NCBI RefSeq assembly: GCF_032854445.1
Contig: NC_088304.1
Coordinates: 6,149,704 to 6,213,703 of the forward strand
Length of the DNA: 64,000 nucleotides
Source of the DNA: Liolophura sinensis
Lineage: Eukaryota > Mollusca > Polyplacophora > Chitonida > Chitonidae
Direction of reading: 5' to 3'
This document shows, one piece after another, positions 35,401 to 47,700 of the stretch; position 1 is the stretch's first letter, and every line of letters begins with the position of its first letter. The position numbers and the translations under genes were made by a program. The notes under the pieces are model-generated. The model saw only the letters and a program-made list of their open reading frames with translations, ran no database searches and was not told the origin of the DNA.

Positions 35401-38400
35401 ACGAAATCTAGTTATTTTTCACAACAATCACAAAAAGTCCCCTCATATGGCTATCACTAAAATTCTCAAATGACCATTTTGAGAAGATAGCTGATAGGCG
35501 TGTGGTGTTTTGAGAAGATAGCTGATTGGCGTGTGGTGTTTTGTGAAGATAGCTGATTGGCGTGTGGTGTTTTGAGAATATAGCTGATTGGCGTGTTGTG
35601 TTGAGCAGAAAGCTGATTGGCGTGTGGTGTTTTGAGCAGATAGCTAATTAGCTATCTGATCACTATTGAATAAATCTGCCATACCTCAAATTCAGCTTAG
35701 GCGAGGCATATCCTAGACTCGCCTATTTCTTACACCAGCCAATCAGCGACAATTCAGTATCCCTTAAGGGATGAGAAAAAAATCCTGATAAAATGAAAGA
35801 AAATAAACAGAAACGTCTGATAGAGAACTTACTGATGCACGCAGTAGCTGCTAGGATATCCTTGATTTCCTGTAGAGCGGCATAATCGGTCACACTGAAC
35901 ACGTATTTCATCGAGGTTGCCATGGACTTCAGGTCCTCAAGACTAATCTTGTCACCAACACCAATGGCAAAGATGGTGACGCCGTCTTTCTTTGTCAAGG
36001 CGATTTCTTCATTTAGACTAGGAATTGCTTTCTCATCGGTCCTACCATCTGTAACGATGATTTCAATCTTTTCTACGTCCGGGCGAGCAGTACTGAAAAA
36101 TTTCTTTCTGGCGTACTTCACGGCGAGGTCCGTCCGTGTGGATGCTCCCCACACCCACTGGACAGAGTCCAATTTATCTAGGAGAGACTGTTCATCTGTG
36201 TACTCGTCGAAGTTGAAGACAAACTGCTTGTTGACATCACTTCCATACGTCAGCAGGGAGAATCTCACTTTTTCTGGCGAGATCTCAAAACTAGAGACCA
36301 AATTCTTCAGGAAGGGCATGAGCTTGTCGTTAAAAGCCGGGGGGAAGATGCTGGCAGATGAATCCAGGACTAAGGAGATGTCAGCCGGCATTCCACACAC
36401 TGAAAAACAGGGAGGGGCAATAAACGAGGGGTTTTCGTGGATCAATAATTCATTCATGGATTAATCAATGGCTGGTTGATGTTTCGTGACAGTCACTTTG
36501 CTTGTTGTCGATTAATGGCTCTTCTCATATGGTTAAAATATTGCAAGTGTGGCGTTAAGCCATAATCAGTCATTTATTCATTCAATTAATGGTCCATAAT
36601 CATTCAGTGAGGGCCACGTGGCCGAGGGGGGTAGCAGGCCAGCACGGCGAATGACTCAGGAGCCTCCCACCAATGTGGTCGCTATGAGTTCGTTCAGCTC
36701 ATGCTGGCTTCCTCTCCGGCTGTACGTGGAAAGGTCTGCCACCAACTGTGGATGGTCGTGGGTTTCCCCCAGACTTTGCCCGGTTCCCTCCCACCATAAC
36801 GCTGGCCGCCAACAAATAAATAACCATTTAATCATTCACTGATTTAATTATTGGACTGAAAATTAACATAAATAGTCAAAGAATAGTTAAACCAATGTTA
36901 CTTATTGTTTTTTCTCGCACTCTACTCATTGTGGATGGTCGTGGGTTTCCCCCAGACTTTGCCCGGTTCCCTCCCACCATAAGGCAGGCCGCCAACAAAT
37001 AGATAATCATTTAATCATTCACTGATTTAATTATTGGACTGAAAATTAACATGAATAGTCAAAGAATAGTTGGGGCCTCCGTGACTCAGTTGATTAGCGC
37101 GCTAGCGCAGCGTAATGACCCAGGAGTCTCTCACCAATGCGGTCGCTGTGAGTTCAAGTCCAGCTCATGCTGACTTCCTCTCCGGCCGTATGTGGGAAGG
37201 TCTGCCTGCAACCTGCGGATGGTCGTGGGTTTCCCCCGGGCTGTGCCCGGTTTCCACCCACCATAATGCTGGCCGCCGTCGTATAAGTGAAATATTCTTG
37301 AGTATGGCGTAAAACACCAATCAAATAAATAAATAAATAAATCAAAGAATAGTTAAACCAAAGTTACTTATTGTTTTTTCCTCGCACTCTACTCATTGTG
37401 AGCTTCATCCCGATCATCGCAAAGCATCATGCGCAAGGCTGCAAAAGCCGTGACATCGCCCTTTATAATATTTCATGACGTCTTCCACTCAGAACTCATG
37501 TTAAGCGAATGGCTCATGTTATAAGATAAGACAAAAACTTGACCGCCGTGCCGACGGACGGTATGTAAGTATGCTTGGGGTTTAATGTCGTACTTAATTT
37601 GTCAATCATATAACGATGAAATACTGAAGTATCATGCCGAAGGCACCGGACAGGGCAAGCCGCCCAGCCCTGTTTCCTTGCTCTAACCTCGCAGTGTTGA
37701 GCGCCACGTGAGCCAGCAACAAAAAACACCTTAAATCGTTTGGTAGGACCCGGGTCTCCCGACTTCGAGGCGGACGCTCTAACCATTATACCACCGAAGT
37801 GCTCTGAATGACTTACAAGATAAGTAATCACAGCTAAAAGGCAAACTGACGGCAGCTTAAAAAATAACAAGAAACTGCTGTTTAAGGGAGAACGTCTTAA
37901 TCCGATGCCATCTGGTTATTTTAAAGAGATACAGCGGATCAAACTATGTGAAAAAATCTCACCTTTCTCCACGGCGGATGTCACATGAATGCTGCCTGAA
38001 AACGAAGCAAACATTGGGAAAAATATTATTATTAGAGATTAAACAATATCATTTCTTATATTATGAACATAGAGAGCATACAAAAAGTACGCTTTCATTC
38101 CCTATATACCTACTTAATTCAATGCAATTGTCAAAATAAACTGTAAAATTATCACTATTAGGAATTAAACCTGTTACAAAAATTAGAAATTTACTACACA
38201 AACTTCATCAGGCATTTACTTCTATATAAACATAAGCGCGAAGGAAAAAACCCCAGAAATATTTGATTACTGAATTCATTACTGAAAAACTGTAAAACCT
38301 AAACCTCTAACGCATCAACTGGCGCTGGATCATTGTGCACTTTTTTCCATGTACATGGTTTGTCAGGTGCATGGTTTGTCAGGTGTACGCTTTGTGAGGT

Positions 38401-39521
38401 GCACGGTTTGTGAGGTGCACGGTTCGTGAGGTGCATATTTTGTCAGATCCATGGTTTGTCAGGTGCATGGTTTGCCAGGTGTACGCTTTGTGAGGAGTAC
38501 GCTTTGTGAGGTGCACGGTTTGTGAGGTGCACGGTTTGTGAGGTGCACGGTTCGTGAGGTGCATAGTTTGTCAGATCCATGGTTTGCCAGGTGTACGCTT
38601 TGTGAGGTGCACAGTTTGTGAGGTGTACGCTTCGTGAGGTGCATAGTTTGTCAGATCCATGGATTGTTAGATGCACGCTTTGTCAGGTATAATGACAAGG
38701 TGCAGTGCGTTTCTGCTTGCACTGTTCTATTTATGCTACTCTTGAGACCAGAATAAAATACAACTGAAATAAAATAAACTTGAAACCAAATGTATTACAT
38801 CGGGTTTGCTAAAAAAATCATCAATTTCGTCTTACGGTTAGGAGTTACTTACCTAAGAGAACGAAGATCAACGCTAGCACCTGCAAAGATAAAACACATG
38901 ACAGTAGCAAAATCTAAAAACATACCAGTTTATAAACATGAAAAGATATCGAAGAAGTCCCCACTACTGATAATGTAGAGCAGAAAGAAGTCCCCACTAC
39001 TGATAATGTGGCGCTGAAAAAAGTCCCCACTACTGATGATGTGATGCAGAAAGAAGTCCCCACTACTGATGATGTGGCGCAGAAAGAAGTCCCCACTACT
39101 GATAATGTAGCACAGAAAGAAGTCTCAACTACTGACAATGTGGCGCGGAATCCATTCTCAACGAAAAGTTACCTATAGACACACCAGTACATTGGAAACA
39201 GCCAGAAATGTTGCAAATGTACACTTTTTATTTTAGCCTCGTCAATGCTAGTAGAGTGCAAGCCTATTTTCCTTACATTATCATTAATGACAAAAAAAAA
39301 GACATTGATCATTGAAGGCTTTAAAAACGAGGGGACAAATAAATGAATGAATAAATAAATAAATAAATAAATAAACAAATAAATAACCTTAACAATGCTA
39401 TTCACAAAATGCGACGTTGTAACAGTTTCGAAAGTTAAAAGCACGTATGTAACAATGCTTTAACAATTTGTCACATAAAGAAAGTACATACCGCTAGCGG
39501 ACTGGAACGTGGCCTTGTCAT
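32457..39521 (-). CDS. Gene B: secreted two-VWA protein with Pro/Thr-rich tail
   Basis: Eight exons on the minus strand: 39492-39521, 38853-38880, 37963-37995, 35833-36399, 35110-35136, 34611-34813, 33099-33447 and 32457-32521. All have GT/AG borders and matching phases (0,1,1,1,1,0,1), giving 433 residues. Exons 1-2 encode the signal peptide MTRPRSSPLAVLALIFVLLG. Exon 4 is VWA1: Cys32, ADISLVLDSSAS with MIDAS D43-S45-S47, WGASTRTD and VTDGRTDE. Exon 5 is a short linker (MPTTEPNIQ). Exons 6-7 form VWA2, with a degenerate MIDAS (VTMDSSRMD) and no TDG; an intron splits this domain after FIDK. Exon 8 is a 22-residue tail (STPKPTPKPTPAPTT) ending in Cys. Exon plan and sequence make it a paralogue of gene A (both have NGGRK[DN]AR in VWA2). 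Extracellular matrix role inferred. Introns are full of minisatellites and SINEs. Confidence 0.86.
34246..34575 (-). mobile_element. SINE family 2 copy in intron 6 of gene B
   Basis: Tail at the left: (GTGA)n, then TTTGGGGTTTAACGTGGTAC, CAGTCATATGACGACGAAGG, and a body with CGCTCTTTTATCTAGTGCTG. Very similar to 51717-51945, so both belong to one subfamily. Confidence 0.85.
35478..35655. repeat. Minisatellite in intron 4 of gene B, unit about 31 bp
   Basis: Roughly six copies of GATAGCTGATTGGCGTGTGG plus TGTTTTGAGAA. Confidence 0.92.
36528..36592 (+). mobile_element. SINE family 3, 3' fragment
   Basis: TAAAATATTGCAAGTGTGGC then GTTAAGCCATAATCAGTCAT and (ATTC)n, matching the inverted copies at 8.64-8.88 kb. 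Confidence 0.65.
36610..37010 (+). mobile_element. SINE family 1 copy with partial tandem duplication
   Basis: A diverged SINE (head GGGCCACGTGGCCGAGGGGG) ends near 36825. The segment from GTGGATGGTCGTGGGTTTCC through its 3' flank (about 36748-36893) is repeated at about 36928-37070. A 180-bp stretch was thus duplicated in tandem after the SINE inserted. The GTATAAGTGAAATATTC part is deleted in both copies, so they share one origin. Confidence 0.8.
37072..37341 (+). mobile_element. SINE family 1, full-length with 13-bp target-site duplication
   Basis: Best plus-strand reference copy in the window: head GGGGCCTCCGTGACTCAGTT, B-box GTGAGTTCAAGTCC, body, then GTAAAACACCAATCAAATAA and (AAAT)n. 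Flanked by TCAAAGAATAGTT at 37059-37071 and 37342-37354. It lies in intron 3 of gene B. Confidence 0.95.
37573..37802 (-). mobile_element. SINE family 2, full-length copy
   Basis: On the minus strand: head CACTTCGGTGGTATAATGGT, then TAGAGCGTCCGCCTCGAAGT, B-box-like GGGTCCTACC, body GCTCACGTGGCGCTCAACAC, and 3' end AAGTACGACATTAAACCCCA. It shows the whole family 2 order in one copy. Confidence 0.85.
38354..38695. repeat. Minisatellite in intron 2 of gene B, 16-bp unit
   Basis: About 21 copies of GTGCACGGTTTGTGAG and variants (GTGTACGCTTTGTGAG, ATCCATGGTTTGTCAG). Variant units recur in blocks, so a higher-order pattern is present. The open minus frames are due to the repeat. Confidence 0.93.
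38952..39150. repeat. Minisatellite in intron 1 of gene B, 33-bp unit
   Basis: About six copies of GAAGTCCCCACTACTGATAA plus TGTGGCGCAGAAA. Multiple-of-three unit length gives an open minus frame (SVVGTSFCAT repeats), not a gene. Confidence 0.92.
39335..39390. repeat. (AAAT)n microsatellite in intron 1 of gene B
   Basis: Runs of AAATAAATAAATAAAC. Possibly an old SINE tail, but no body is attached. Confidence 0.85.
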
Positions 39522-39595
39522 GATGGAGGTATGCTCAGGAGGTCTAACGAAGAAGGAATGACTGTTGTATTACCGCATCTCACGTCCAAACACTC

Positions 39596-39605
39596 CTTTT
39601 ATTTG
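39596..39605 (-). promoter_or_regulatory. TATA-like element of gene B
   Basis: AAATAAAAGG on the minus strand, about 75 bp upstream of the ATG at 39519-39521. A better TATAAAG lies further up at about 39766-39774, so the start site is uncertain. Confidence 0.35.
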
Positions 39606-39609
39606 AAAA

Positions 39610-40195
39610 TCTCAGTTCGCATAATTGTTTTAATTGCCACCAATCTGCACGAGCCACCTAATTAAAAGTGTCATCCTTTTTTTGATTGCGTTTCTGTTTT
39701 ATTATGAAACAATTTCCTCGGCATGTCCGCTGAACTTGGTGTTTCAGTGGTTACATGACCTTCTACTTTATAAGCGAGGCGGTCAGTTAGAGAAGGTTCC
39801 AAATTATAAATGGTTCCATAATTGGAATGGTCCCTTCATCTGACTAATGTAATTACTGTAATTTTTATGTAGGTTTCGAAGCGCGATTTTTTATGTTCAC
39901 TTCAGTGAAATATCAATGATTGCTTTCGAACACCCACCATATTCAGCTATGAGTACACGATGGGTAATTAAATGTTGTCATGACGGTAGTTAACAGTGAA
40001 GCCTTAAATGTCAGACTCAATTTCTGGCGCACGCTGAAATAGCATTCTTCATTACCACTGACTTTTAACTACTTTATAATTCTATTTGTCTATCAAAACT
40101 GCGTCCATCCCCTGATAGTACACATGTATAAAATTGCATTTCATGCATGCAGGGCTGTGGTGTTTGGCTGTTGTTGTTGTGCTGTGTTGTTTTGT
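39610..40195. other. Intergenic, upstream flank of gene B
   Basis: AT-rich. The open frame at 39634-39843 (plus) overlaps the presumed promoter of gene B and has no family resemblance. Confidence 0.45.
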
Positions 40196-40199
40196 ATTC

Positions 40200-40494
40200 A
40201 TTTATTTATTTGTTTATTTACTTATTTATTTATTTATTTATTTGATTAGTGTTTTAGAATATTCCACAATATTTCGTAGAATATACGACGGCTGTCAGCA
40301 TTATGGTGGGAAGAAACCGGGCCGAGCCCGGCGGAAACCCACGATGATCCTTAAGTTGCTGACAAACCTCCACACGTAAGTTCGCAGAGGGAGCTAGCAT
40401 GAGCTGGTCTTGAAGTGACAGTGACCACATTGGTGAGAGGCTTCTGGGTCATTGCGCCTCGCTGGCTCGCTATCACGTTGGCCACGTAGACCCC
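40200..40494 (-). mobile_element. SINE family 1, full-length diverged copy
   Basis: Long (ATTT)n tail at the left, GCATTATGGTGGGAAGAAAC body, and a head ending GGCCACGTAGACCCC. Several small indels mark it as old. Confidence 0.88.
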
Positions 40495-40499
40495 ATGTT

Positions 40500-43340
40500 T
40501 TTTTTTTTGAGGACTTGACAGGGTGACATTTATGTTTGTTCGTTTGTTGTTTTTTGAGTTTCATCATCGATCTCGAGGACAGCGATACAATTTCAAAACA
40601 GTGGTAATAAAAATAATGTGTACAATTAACGTATAAGATAAGTAATTTATTTTATGTAATATGTTAGTGTAGACCAGTAGTGAAAAAACGGCGTTTTTTT
40701 CTATAACAAACTCGTTAAAATGAATACACTAACAACATGCATAGACGATGCCCTAAGCTGAACATGTATATGTTATTTTTGAAGTAAATATATTTTTACT
40801 CGCTTCTCTTTTTACAAATGCGAATACAAACCTATCTGATATGTGTATAGATTTAAACTATCAGTACCACAGGCGTTATAATAATACATTTTCAGTTATG
40901 TTAGTTTTAAAGACTTAAATTGCATTACGTTGCCTTATGAATAAATTCAGTATATATTAGTTAATTTTGCTGCACAGAGGTGTTATCATCGTTTGACTTT
41001 GATAAAGCCTGCCTATTATATGAGTACACGTATATATGTTTTTCTGGGAGTTTTACGTCGTACCTGACGTAAAATTTTTTAAAAATGCAATTGACGTAAA
41101 GTATTTGTTCAGTCATATGACAACGAGGAGTAATTAGGCCATCGAAAAGTCATTGAGTCAATACACCTGCTACGTGTGAGTAGCGATATTGCTTGGAGTA
41201 GCGATATTTTCATGAGGATACACAACCTAGACTTCACAAACAACATGATTAACGTACACACAGCATTAATATGACTGATAGAAAATAGAGGCCTCCCGTG
41301 GCCGAATGGTTAGCGTACTACTGTAGTTCAGCACAACAACACAGAATCCTCTCACAAATGTGGTTATTGTGAGTTCAAGTCCAGCTTATGCTGAATTCCT
41401 CTCCGATCGCACGTGGAAAGGTCTTTAAATCAAAAACAGTAAGTGTCCAAGGACCAGTCCTTGTGGAGCGCCAGATAAAATGAAATTAAATTCAGACATA
41501 ACGCCGTTGTACTTAACAGTTCATAAATGTGAAATAGATAACTCTTGCTCTAATCACAGGCAGCTCATATCTCGGAAACCGTAATGTCCAACTTGCTAAA
41601 GTAAAATAACATTGTTTAATGTTTCAAACACGTTTGATGAATCGAGCAAAGTACATAACTAAGGTACAAGGTCAAGCGGCGTCCGGTGATTCTCGAAGAT
41701 ATAGGAGCGCATTCAACGCAAGTATTTGTATGTTGTTAAGTGGTAAACTTTCCCAAATTACGTGTATTAAATTTTCTGTTATTGAAACTAATTAACACGC
41801 ACAAGAATCCATAATACTTCATTTATTATATTACTGACAGAAAATCAGCAAACAGAAAGTGAAAACCGTAGAATAAAAAAAAAAACACTTTTTCATATTA
41901 CGGAAATCCATGACACAGGCTCTCTATCATTTACTGTTTTAGTCTTACTTTTTCAATACATACATACACACATACATACATTTTTAAGCTTTATTTTCTG
42001 TCTGTAGGTTGGAATTAGCTGAATGTTGATTGAGAACTATTACATTAGTGCTTGTATTTAATATATTTTGGCGTTAAACATCAATCAACTAAATCATTAA
42101 ATTTAATTATTTTAAAAAAATTTGAGTTTCCTCTACCCATAAAACGTACCTCCGTCGTGTAAGTGAATATTTGACGCACCGTGAGGCGTTAAGCACAAAT
42201 CAGATTTATAACTGAACGGTCACCTACAAACCAGTCTATCATTAAGAGTCATTGTAATATATGTATGATCTTCTGTTCGACTCGACTCGCCTAGAAGCCG
42301 AGTTTTTTTGACATCCCACTCATGCACTTTTCGCAATGCACGAGTTGGCGCACGTTACCTTCCAACTCATTGTGGGCAGTGTACGAGTGATGACAGAGAT
42401 GTTAGCATTCTGCCCTCTACATGCATCCGTATACACACGTCAGCATGACAAATGTAAACTGATATATCCCCACCCCTGCCATTTTAACGGGCATGTTAAT
42501 TTTTGATGTAATTAAATCAAACAGATACCAAAAGCATTAATTATCGTCCTTGTATAGGTATATACTGGTATCAAATTATGAGTGGGTAAATGTTCCGATG
42601 TATTCATTAGTGAACCGCTGGCGTCTCGAGTTTCTGGTCGCCGACAATTACCTATCCCTATTAAAACGCCTCAATTGAAATGTCGAAGTGACTAAAGGAA
42701 AGGCCAGTGGTTATCTCTCTTCTCATCTGACAATAAATCTGCTGTTTGCGCAATTATCCGACCTGCACCGAGTGCCTGGATGTTGTATCTTGTGGGCATG
42801 TGACATCCTTAGCACACATACGAACAATGCGGTTTTAAAAATGCAATTTTAAATACAGTCTTAAAGCTTATTGTTCAATTTAAAAATTAAAATTGTGTCC
42901 ACCTCACCAACGTTATCGTGCGAAAAATATGTCCAAATTTCAACTTCTAATACCAAAAACTAAGTATTGTGAAGACGTTTAACAATTTGACATTAGTCAG
43001 AAATGACTTTGTAGAATAGGCTCAAGATGTATTTGCACCTCCATTTTAAATCGATAGCAGTTTTCTTTCTTCTTTTTTGTTCCAGTCTTTTACTAGCTTT
43101 CTCTGGACATCTTTCAAAGTCACTCCAATATAGCTGCATATTCTCAGCGGAACTTCGATCTGATAACTTTTGGATTCACTTCATTACAAATACAGTACGT
43201 ATATACAGTGTACTGTTTGGCTGACATTATGTGCAATTTTCGGTCACACTCTATGGTTTGTACAATAAACCGTTCAGTTGGGACGCTGTCCACATTATTG
43301 TAAAATGCCACTTATTTGTTTAAAACAGAATTTATTTTAT
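40500..43340. other. Intergenic between genes B and C, repeats only
   Basis: Contains a family 2 SINE fragment (about 41048-41142, TTCAGTCATATGACAACGAG), a 5' family 1 SINE half at 41289-41425 (A-box TGGCCGAATGG), and scattered SINE tails near 42060-42210. The open frame at 43027-43224 begins like a signal peptide but has no downstream exon or TATA box. No gene supported. Confidence 0.5.
41289..41425 (+). mobile_element. SINE family 1, 5' half
   Basis: Head AGGCCTCCCGTGGCCGAATG, B-box GTGAGTTCAAGTCC, then CTCTCCGATCGCACGTGGAA. It breaks off in the body with no tail, an unusual 3'-truncated form likely due to later deletion. Confidence 0.75.
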
Positions 43341-43342
43341 TT

Positions 43343-43580
43343 TACGTATTTATTTATTTTATTTGTGTTCAGTGTCGTGCTCAAGAATTTTTCAATTATG
43401 TAACGCAAGTCATAGACGGACGAAATCAGAGTGCCCGAAGTCCGACCTTAATCCAAAAAACTTGATTAAAAAGAGCAGCGGGTAAAGCTTGAACTGGATT
43501 TGAACTTCATCATTGGACATCACTGCTCAAAGGCCTTACTGTCGGAGCGAGACATGACCGCTTTAACCACCTAAGCTTAT
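43343..43580 (-). mobile_element. Diverged V-SINE-like element
   Basis: TTATTTTATTTGTGTTCAGT tail, CGTGCTCAAGAATTTTTCAA, and a head side with B-box-like GGATTTGAACTTC (plus-strand sense) near 43495-43510. Much diverged from family 1. Confidence 0.55.
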
Positions 43581-43963
43581 TTAGTTAGGAGAGGATTTAG
43601 TTTATTTTATGTTGCATGCATATGGATATGTATGGGATGAGTGCCATGGTTAAAGGTGAAAGTAAGCCCCGAGGAACACATATTACACCGATGATTTGAG
43701 TAATTATTCACGTATGGGTCCCCAAGTTGAATGTAGGACCGTTGTCTTTATAGCCATGTTAACCTATTGGTCCCTAAGATGAATGAAGGGCCGTTGTCTT
43801 CATTACCATATTTACACATTTGACTACAAGGTATTTAACGCCACACACCGCAAAACACCAATGAAATAAATAATATAACTCCGTATTCAAATTTTTTTTT
43901 TCTAACATGACAACCGCCCAGGTTTGCTGGTTTACAAATTTGTTTTGTGTGCCATGTTGTTGT

Positions 43964-44205
43964 ATTTATTTATTTGATGGGTGTTTTACGCCGTACTCAA
44001 GAAAATTTCCCTTATACGACGGCGGCCAGCATAATGGTGGGGGAAGGAAACCATGTAAAGCGCGAGGGTACCTCACGACCATCCGCACATAGCTGGCTGC
44101 CAGAGAGGAAGCCAGCATGAGCTCGACTTGAACTCACAGTGATCGCATGTGTGAGAAGCTTCTGGGTCATTAAGATGAGGTGACACGCTAACCACCCCGA
44201 ATGAG
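43964..44205 (-). mobile_element. SINE family 1, near full-length diverged copy
   Basis: TTTATTTGATGGGTGTTTTA tail, ATACGACGGCGGCCAGCATA, GAAGCCAGCATGAGCTCGAC body, and a decayed head ending CACGCTAACCACC. Confidence 0.85.
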
Positions 44206-44285
44206 GAAAGAAACGAACCTGTTCATTCCTCTGAGCTATTGGTCTCGCCGCAATCTATTTGTCTCTTGCCAGTGAGAATGAAGGT

Positions 44286-44492
44286 TCTCATGCAGTTTGT
44301 TTGCATATTTGTCATGCAGTTTTGTTTGCATGTTTGTCATGCAGTTTTGTTTGCATGTTTGTCATGCAGTTTTGTTTGCATGTTTGTCATGCAGTTTGTT
44401 TGCATGTTTGTCATGCAGTTTGTTTGCATGTTTGTCATGCAGTTTTGTTTGCATATTTGTCATGCAGTTTGTTTGCATGTTTGTCATACAGT
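44286..44492. repeat. Minisatellite downstream of gene C, 24/25-bp unit
   Basis: About eight copies of GTCATGCAGTTTTGTTTGCA plus TATTT or TGTTT, very uniform, so young or recently homogenised. Three plus frames remain open by chance. Confidence 0.94.
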
Positions 44493-44652
44493 TACTGGAA
44501 GAAGAGCTGTCGTTTATACCGGACAGCCTGGTTTCTTCTCTCCAGAAGCCTGACGTCAGTCGTTCACATGCGTCACTGGCTTTAATTTGGAATGAGGACA
44601 TAAACAAAATGTGCAAAAAACAACATAAACATAGATATAACTTCACACTGTA

Positions 44653-44658
44653 TTTATT
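44653..44658 (-). terminator. Polyadenylation signal of gene C
   Basis: AATAAA on the minus strand about 64 bp past the stop codon of gene C, giving a very short 3' UTR. Confidence 0.5.
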
Positions 44659-44721
44659 ATTTTGGGGAGTGAATATATAAATACAAGGGTAATTTTTCGT
44701 CAGGTATTTTCTGTAGTGAGC

Positions 44722-47700
44722 TTAGGTAAATAGGTTGATCTCTCGAGCCAGTCTCACTGAGCCGAAGTCAGGAATGAATCCCCCACACAGCATATCAATC
44801 AAGTGGCCATGGATGTCCTCTAGTTTAGTGACGCTATCGGCAGCGATGAAGTACTGACCAAAATCTTCACCAAATAGTTCAATAAGTAGTTCCTTCTCCA
44901 GACCAACCCCAAACCCAATTGCAAAAACTTTAATCCCTAGAAATTTAGCCCTTTTCAATTCGCGCTCAAGCGCTATTTTATCTGTGGGTTGGTCAGATAG
45001 AAACAGTAGCGTTATTTTAGCAGCGGAGTTTCTAGCGCCCTTATCTCCGGAGAATCCCGACATACGTACCTTTCTCATTAAGTCGCTATAGTCGCCCTTC
45101 TCGAAATCCATAAGCTGGTGCTGAAATTCCGTTTTACTAAAGTGGTCTGACAAAGAAATATCATTCTGCTGTGAGCACGAGGTCGTTACTATGGCGACTC
45201 GAGTCGCCTCGGAACCAATGGAAAATGACATCATTAGATTGTTGATGAACTTCAAAATGTGCCACGTGGTGGCCTCGCCGAATCTAGCCGAGTCAACGCC
45301 GAAAACTAAGTCTGTCGGTGCCATTGTCAAACAGTCTGAAAGGAACAGCAAAGGAAAATTATTTCTGTGACACCGTTAATTTTATTCAACAACAGCGGTG
45401 AACACTAAATTGACAGATATTTACTACTGTTGCTATCATTCAGTGAATACACTCGTAATAGCAGTGGCCTATCTCGTCATTCTTTTCTAGATCCGCCACT
45501 GATTAACATGGCTTCATTTTCCTTTATAGGTCTACTTGGGGAATTCCCCGCGACTCGAATCTTTAAAAGTTGCGTGAACCAATGAAATGCAGCAACACAT
45601 CAGCTGTCGTGCGACAAATGTTTACCCAGACTGTGGTAGTTATGTCCCTGGCGAGATTCCCCGCCACACTCAACCCTGCAAAGTTTATCCACTTGCTCAC
45701 TGGTAGGAATATTCTAACAGTATAATAACCCGCTAACCTTTCGGACGAACTTTTCGATTGGTGTTGATTGGTTGTTGTCTTGACGCAAAAGCACAGATTT
45801 TCCAGTGCGAGTCAATGCACATGCAAGCCTTTATACAAACCCACCGTACTTGCCTGACCAGCTTTCCTAAAAAAGTTTTCAGTTCAATAATTTTCAATTA
45901 GTATCCTTCATAGTTCTCTTGTCTGGCTCTCTCTAACGTGGATTCTGTAATGTTGTCAGGTCTTTCAGTCCGGATCACATGCTGCAAACCGTCCAATAAT
46001 ATTTTGTGACGAGACAGGCCGCTGATATCATGCGTGTACTCAGTCAGAGAAATACATAAATTACGCTAGAAGAACCTTTCAGATGGTCATCTCAACAAGA
46101 CTGCATATTAACATGTCAAAAGATATGTGGCAATCAGTAAGTTATGAAAATTCAGCTGATTATTAAGCAAATTGCTTTTAGTATTCCTTTCAATACTTGT
46201 AGATTTACAAATACGGCGGTCAAAATTGTTTTGTTTTTTTTTAAATTTAATTTTCTCCAAACTGAAGTGCTATATTTTCCAAAAAATTTTCCCCTAAAAT
46301 ATTAGTCAACTGTATTGTGAAACGGTCAGACAAAAGTTAGTTATGTAGAGTTATAGTTAGTTATAGATAAGTTTTGTAAATAAAACACATTGCCAACCCA
46401 CATCCCTCCCCCACCTCCATTGCTGTAGGTGTATGCAGTGACGCTGGGCTATGAACAAATACTTACCACCACCATATGACTGATCAGCCATTATTTCCGG
46501 TTTTACTTCAACTGTAGGGAAAATAGAGTACAGTTAAAAACTGGTCGACCATCGACTTAGAACGCCTCTTTATTATTTATGAGTGGTATGCCAATATCGA
46601 ATTTGACGCTTAAATGTAATATGTCCAAAAGCAATTCTTACCAAAGTATTACCTTGGGAAGGTATACCACAATGGCCCGTTAATTACATCGTAAAACGTC
46701 GAAAATCGTTGACCCTTGTAGTAACTGAGCATATATCTGGTTAAATACTTGGCGATTAAATTACTGCAGGTGTTTGAGGCCGAAAGGATCAAACCTATAT
46801 AGACAAGAATTGCCAGCATTGTTAACTTTGTTATGGTTTTGTGATCTGTAACCTATTCGCCAGCAAAGCGTGCAGCTGGAAGTCACGGTGTCACAATTTT
46901 AAGGCAAACATAACCATGAGACATCTTGGCTTCTGTTTTTTTCACTGATGCTGATTTATTACGCTTTTTTTCTGACGTACCAGCGCAAGCTTTTATGGCC
47001 AACTTTTTCTTGATGGATTGTAAAGCATCAAAATCGTCTGTTGTAAAGCGATATTCCTCCATCGGCTCTGAGGCAATAGCATCCAGCTCCTGTTTATCGA
47101 CCTGAGGCCCAATTCCGATCACAAACAGGTTGATGTTCCTGCGGGTCAAGGCCGCTTGCTTCACGGTCGCTTTTGTGTCATGTGACAGGCCATCGGTCAA
47201 AATGATTCCGATGCGGACTGCGTCAGGACGATCATTACTAGGCTGAAAGGCGGTCTCCCGCATGAATTTCAGGGCTAGGTCGGTGAAGGTATTACCTCCC
47301 GTGTAGGTAACGTTCATAATGGCATCCTGAAGAGCCGGTTTGGACTGGAAAGACGTCAGTGAGAACTGCGGGTAAGCGTCATCACTGAACGTCAACAGAC
47401 CGACACGCGTCTTGTCCTGTCCGACGTCAAACATGTCCACGACGTCCTTGACGAACTGCAGCTGTTTGTGGTAGTCCTCCATATATATACTGGTGGACGT
47501 GTCCAGAGCGAAAACAACGTCAGCCGGTTTCCCTCCACAAGCTACAATAGTGACAGTAAACTATAAAGGGTTGGTTTATCATCGTACGTTATTGATCACA
47601 CATCCGACATCATTGCTGATTTCACAGTAGTATTTATAACTAAAGAATGACTTATTTCATATTGTCACCTAGCGACGACTGATACTGAGTTTGCCCAGGG

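Noticed and set aside
35922-36464. 180-codon plus-strand frame
   Set aside because: Antisense shadow of the VWA1 exon of gene B.
38379-38676. Minus-strand frames with HLTNRAPHKPC repeats
   Set aside because: 16-bp minisatellite in intron 2 of gene B; three frames are open because the unit length shifts frame.
43027-43224. Plus-strand frame starting like a signal peptide
   Set aside because: Hydrophobic start only; no TATA box, no downstream exon and no family match.
44239-44680. Open frames with repeated CMFVMQFVCMF-like peptides
   Set aside because: They come from the 24/25-bp minisatellite downstream of gene C.
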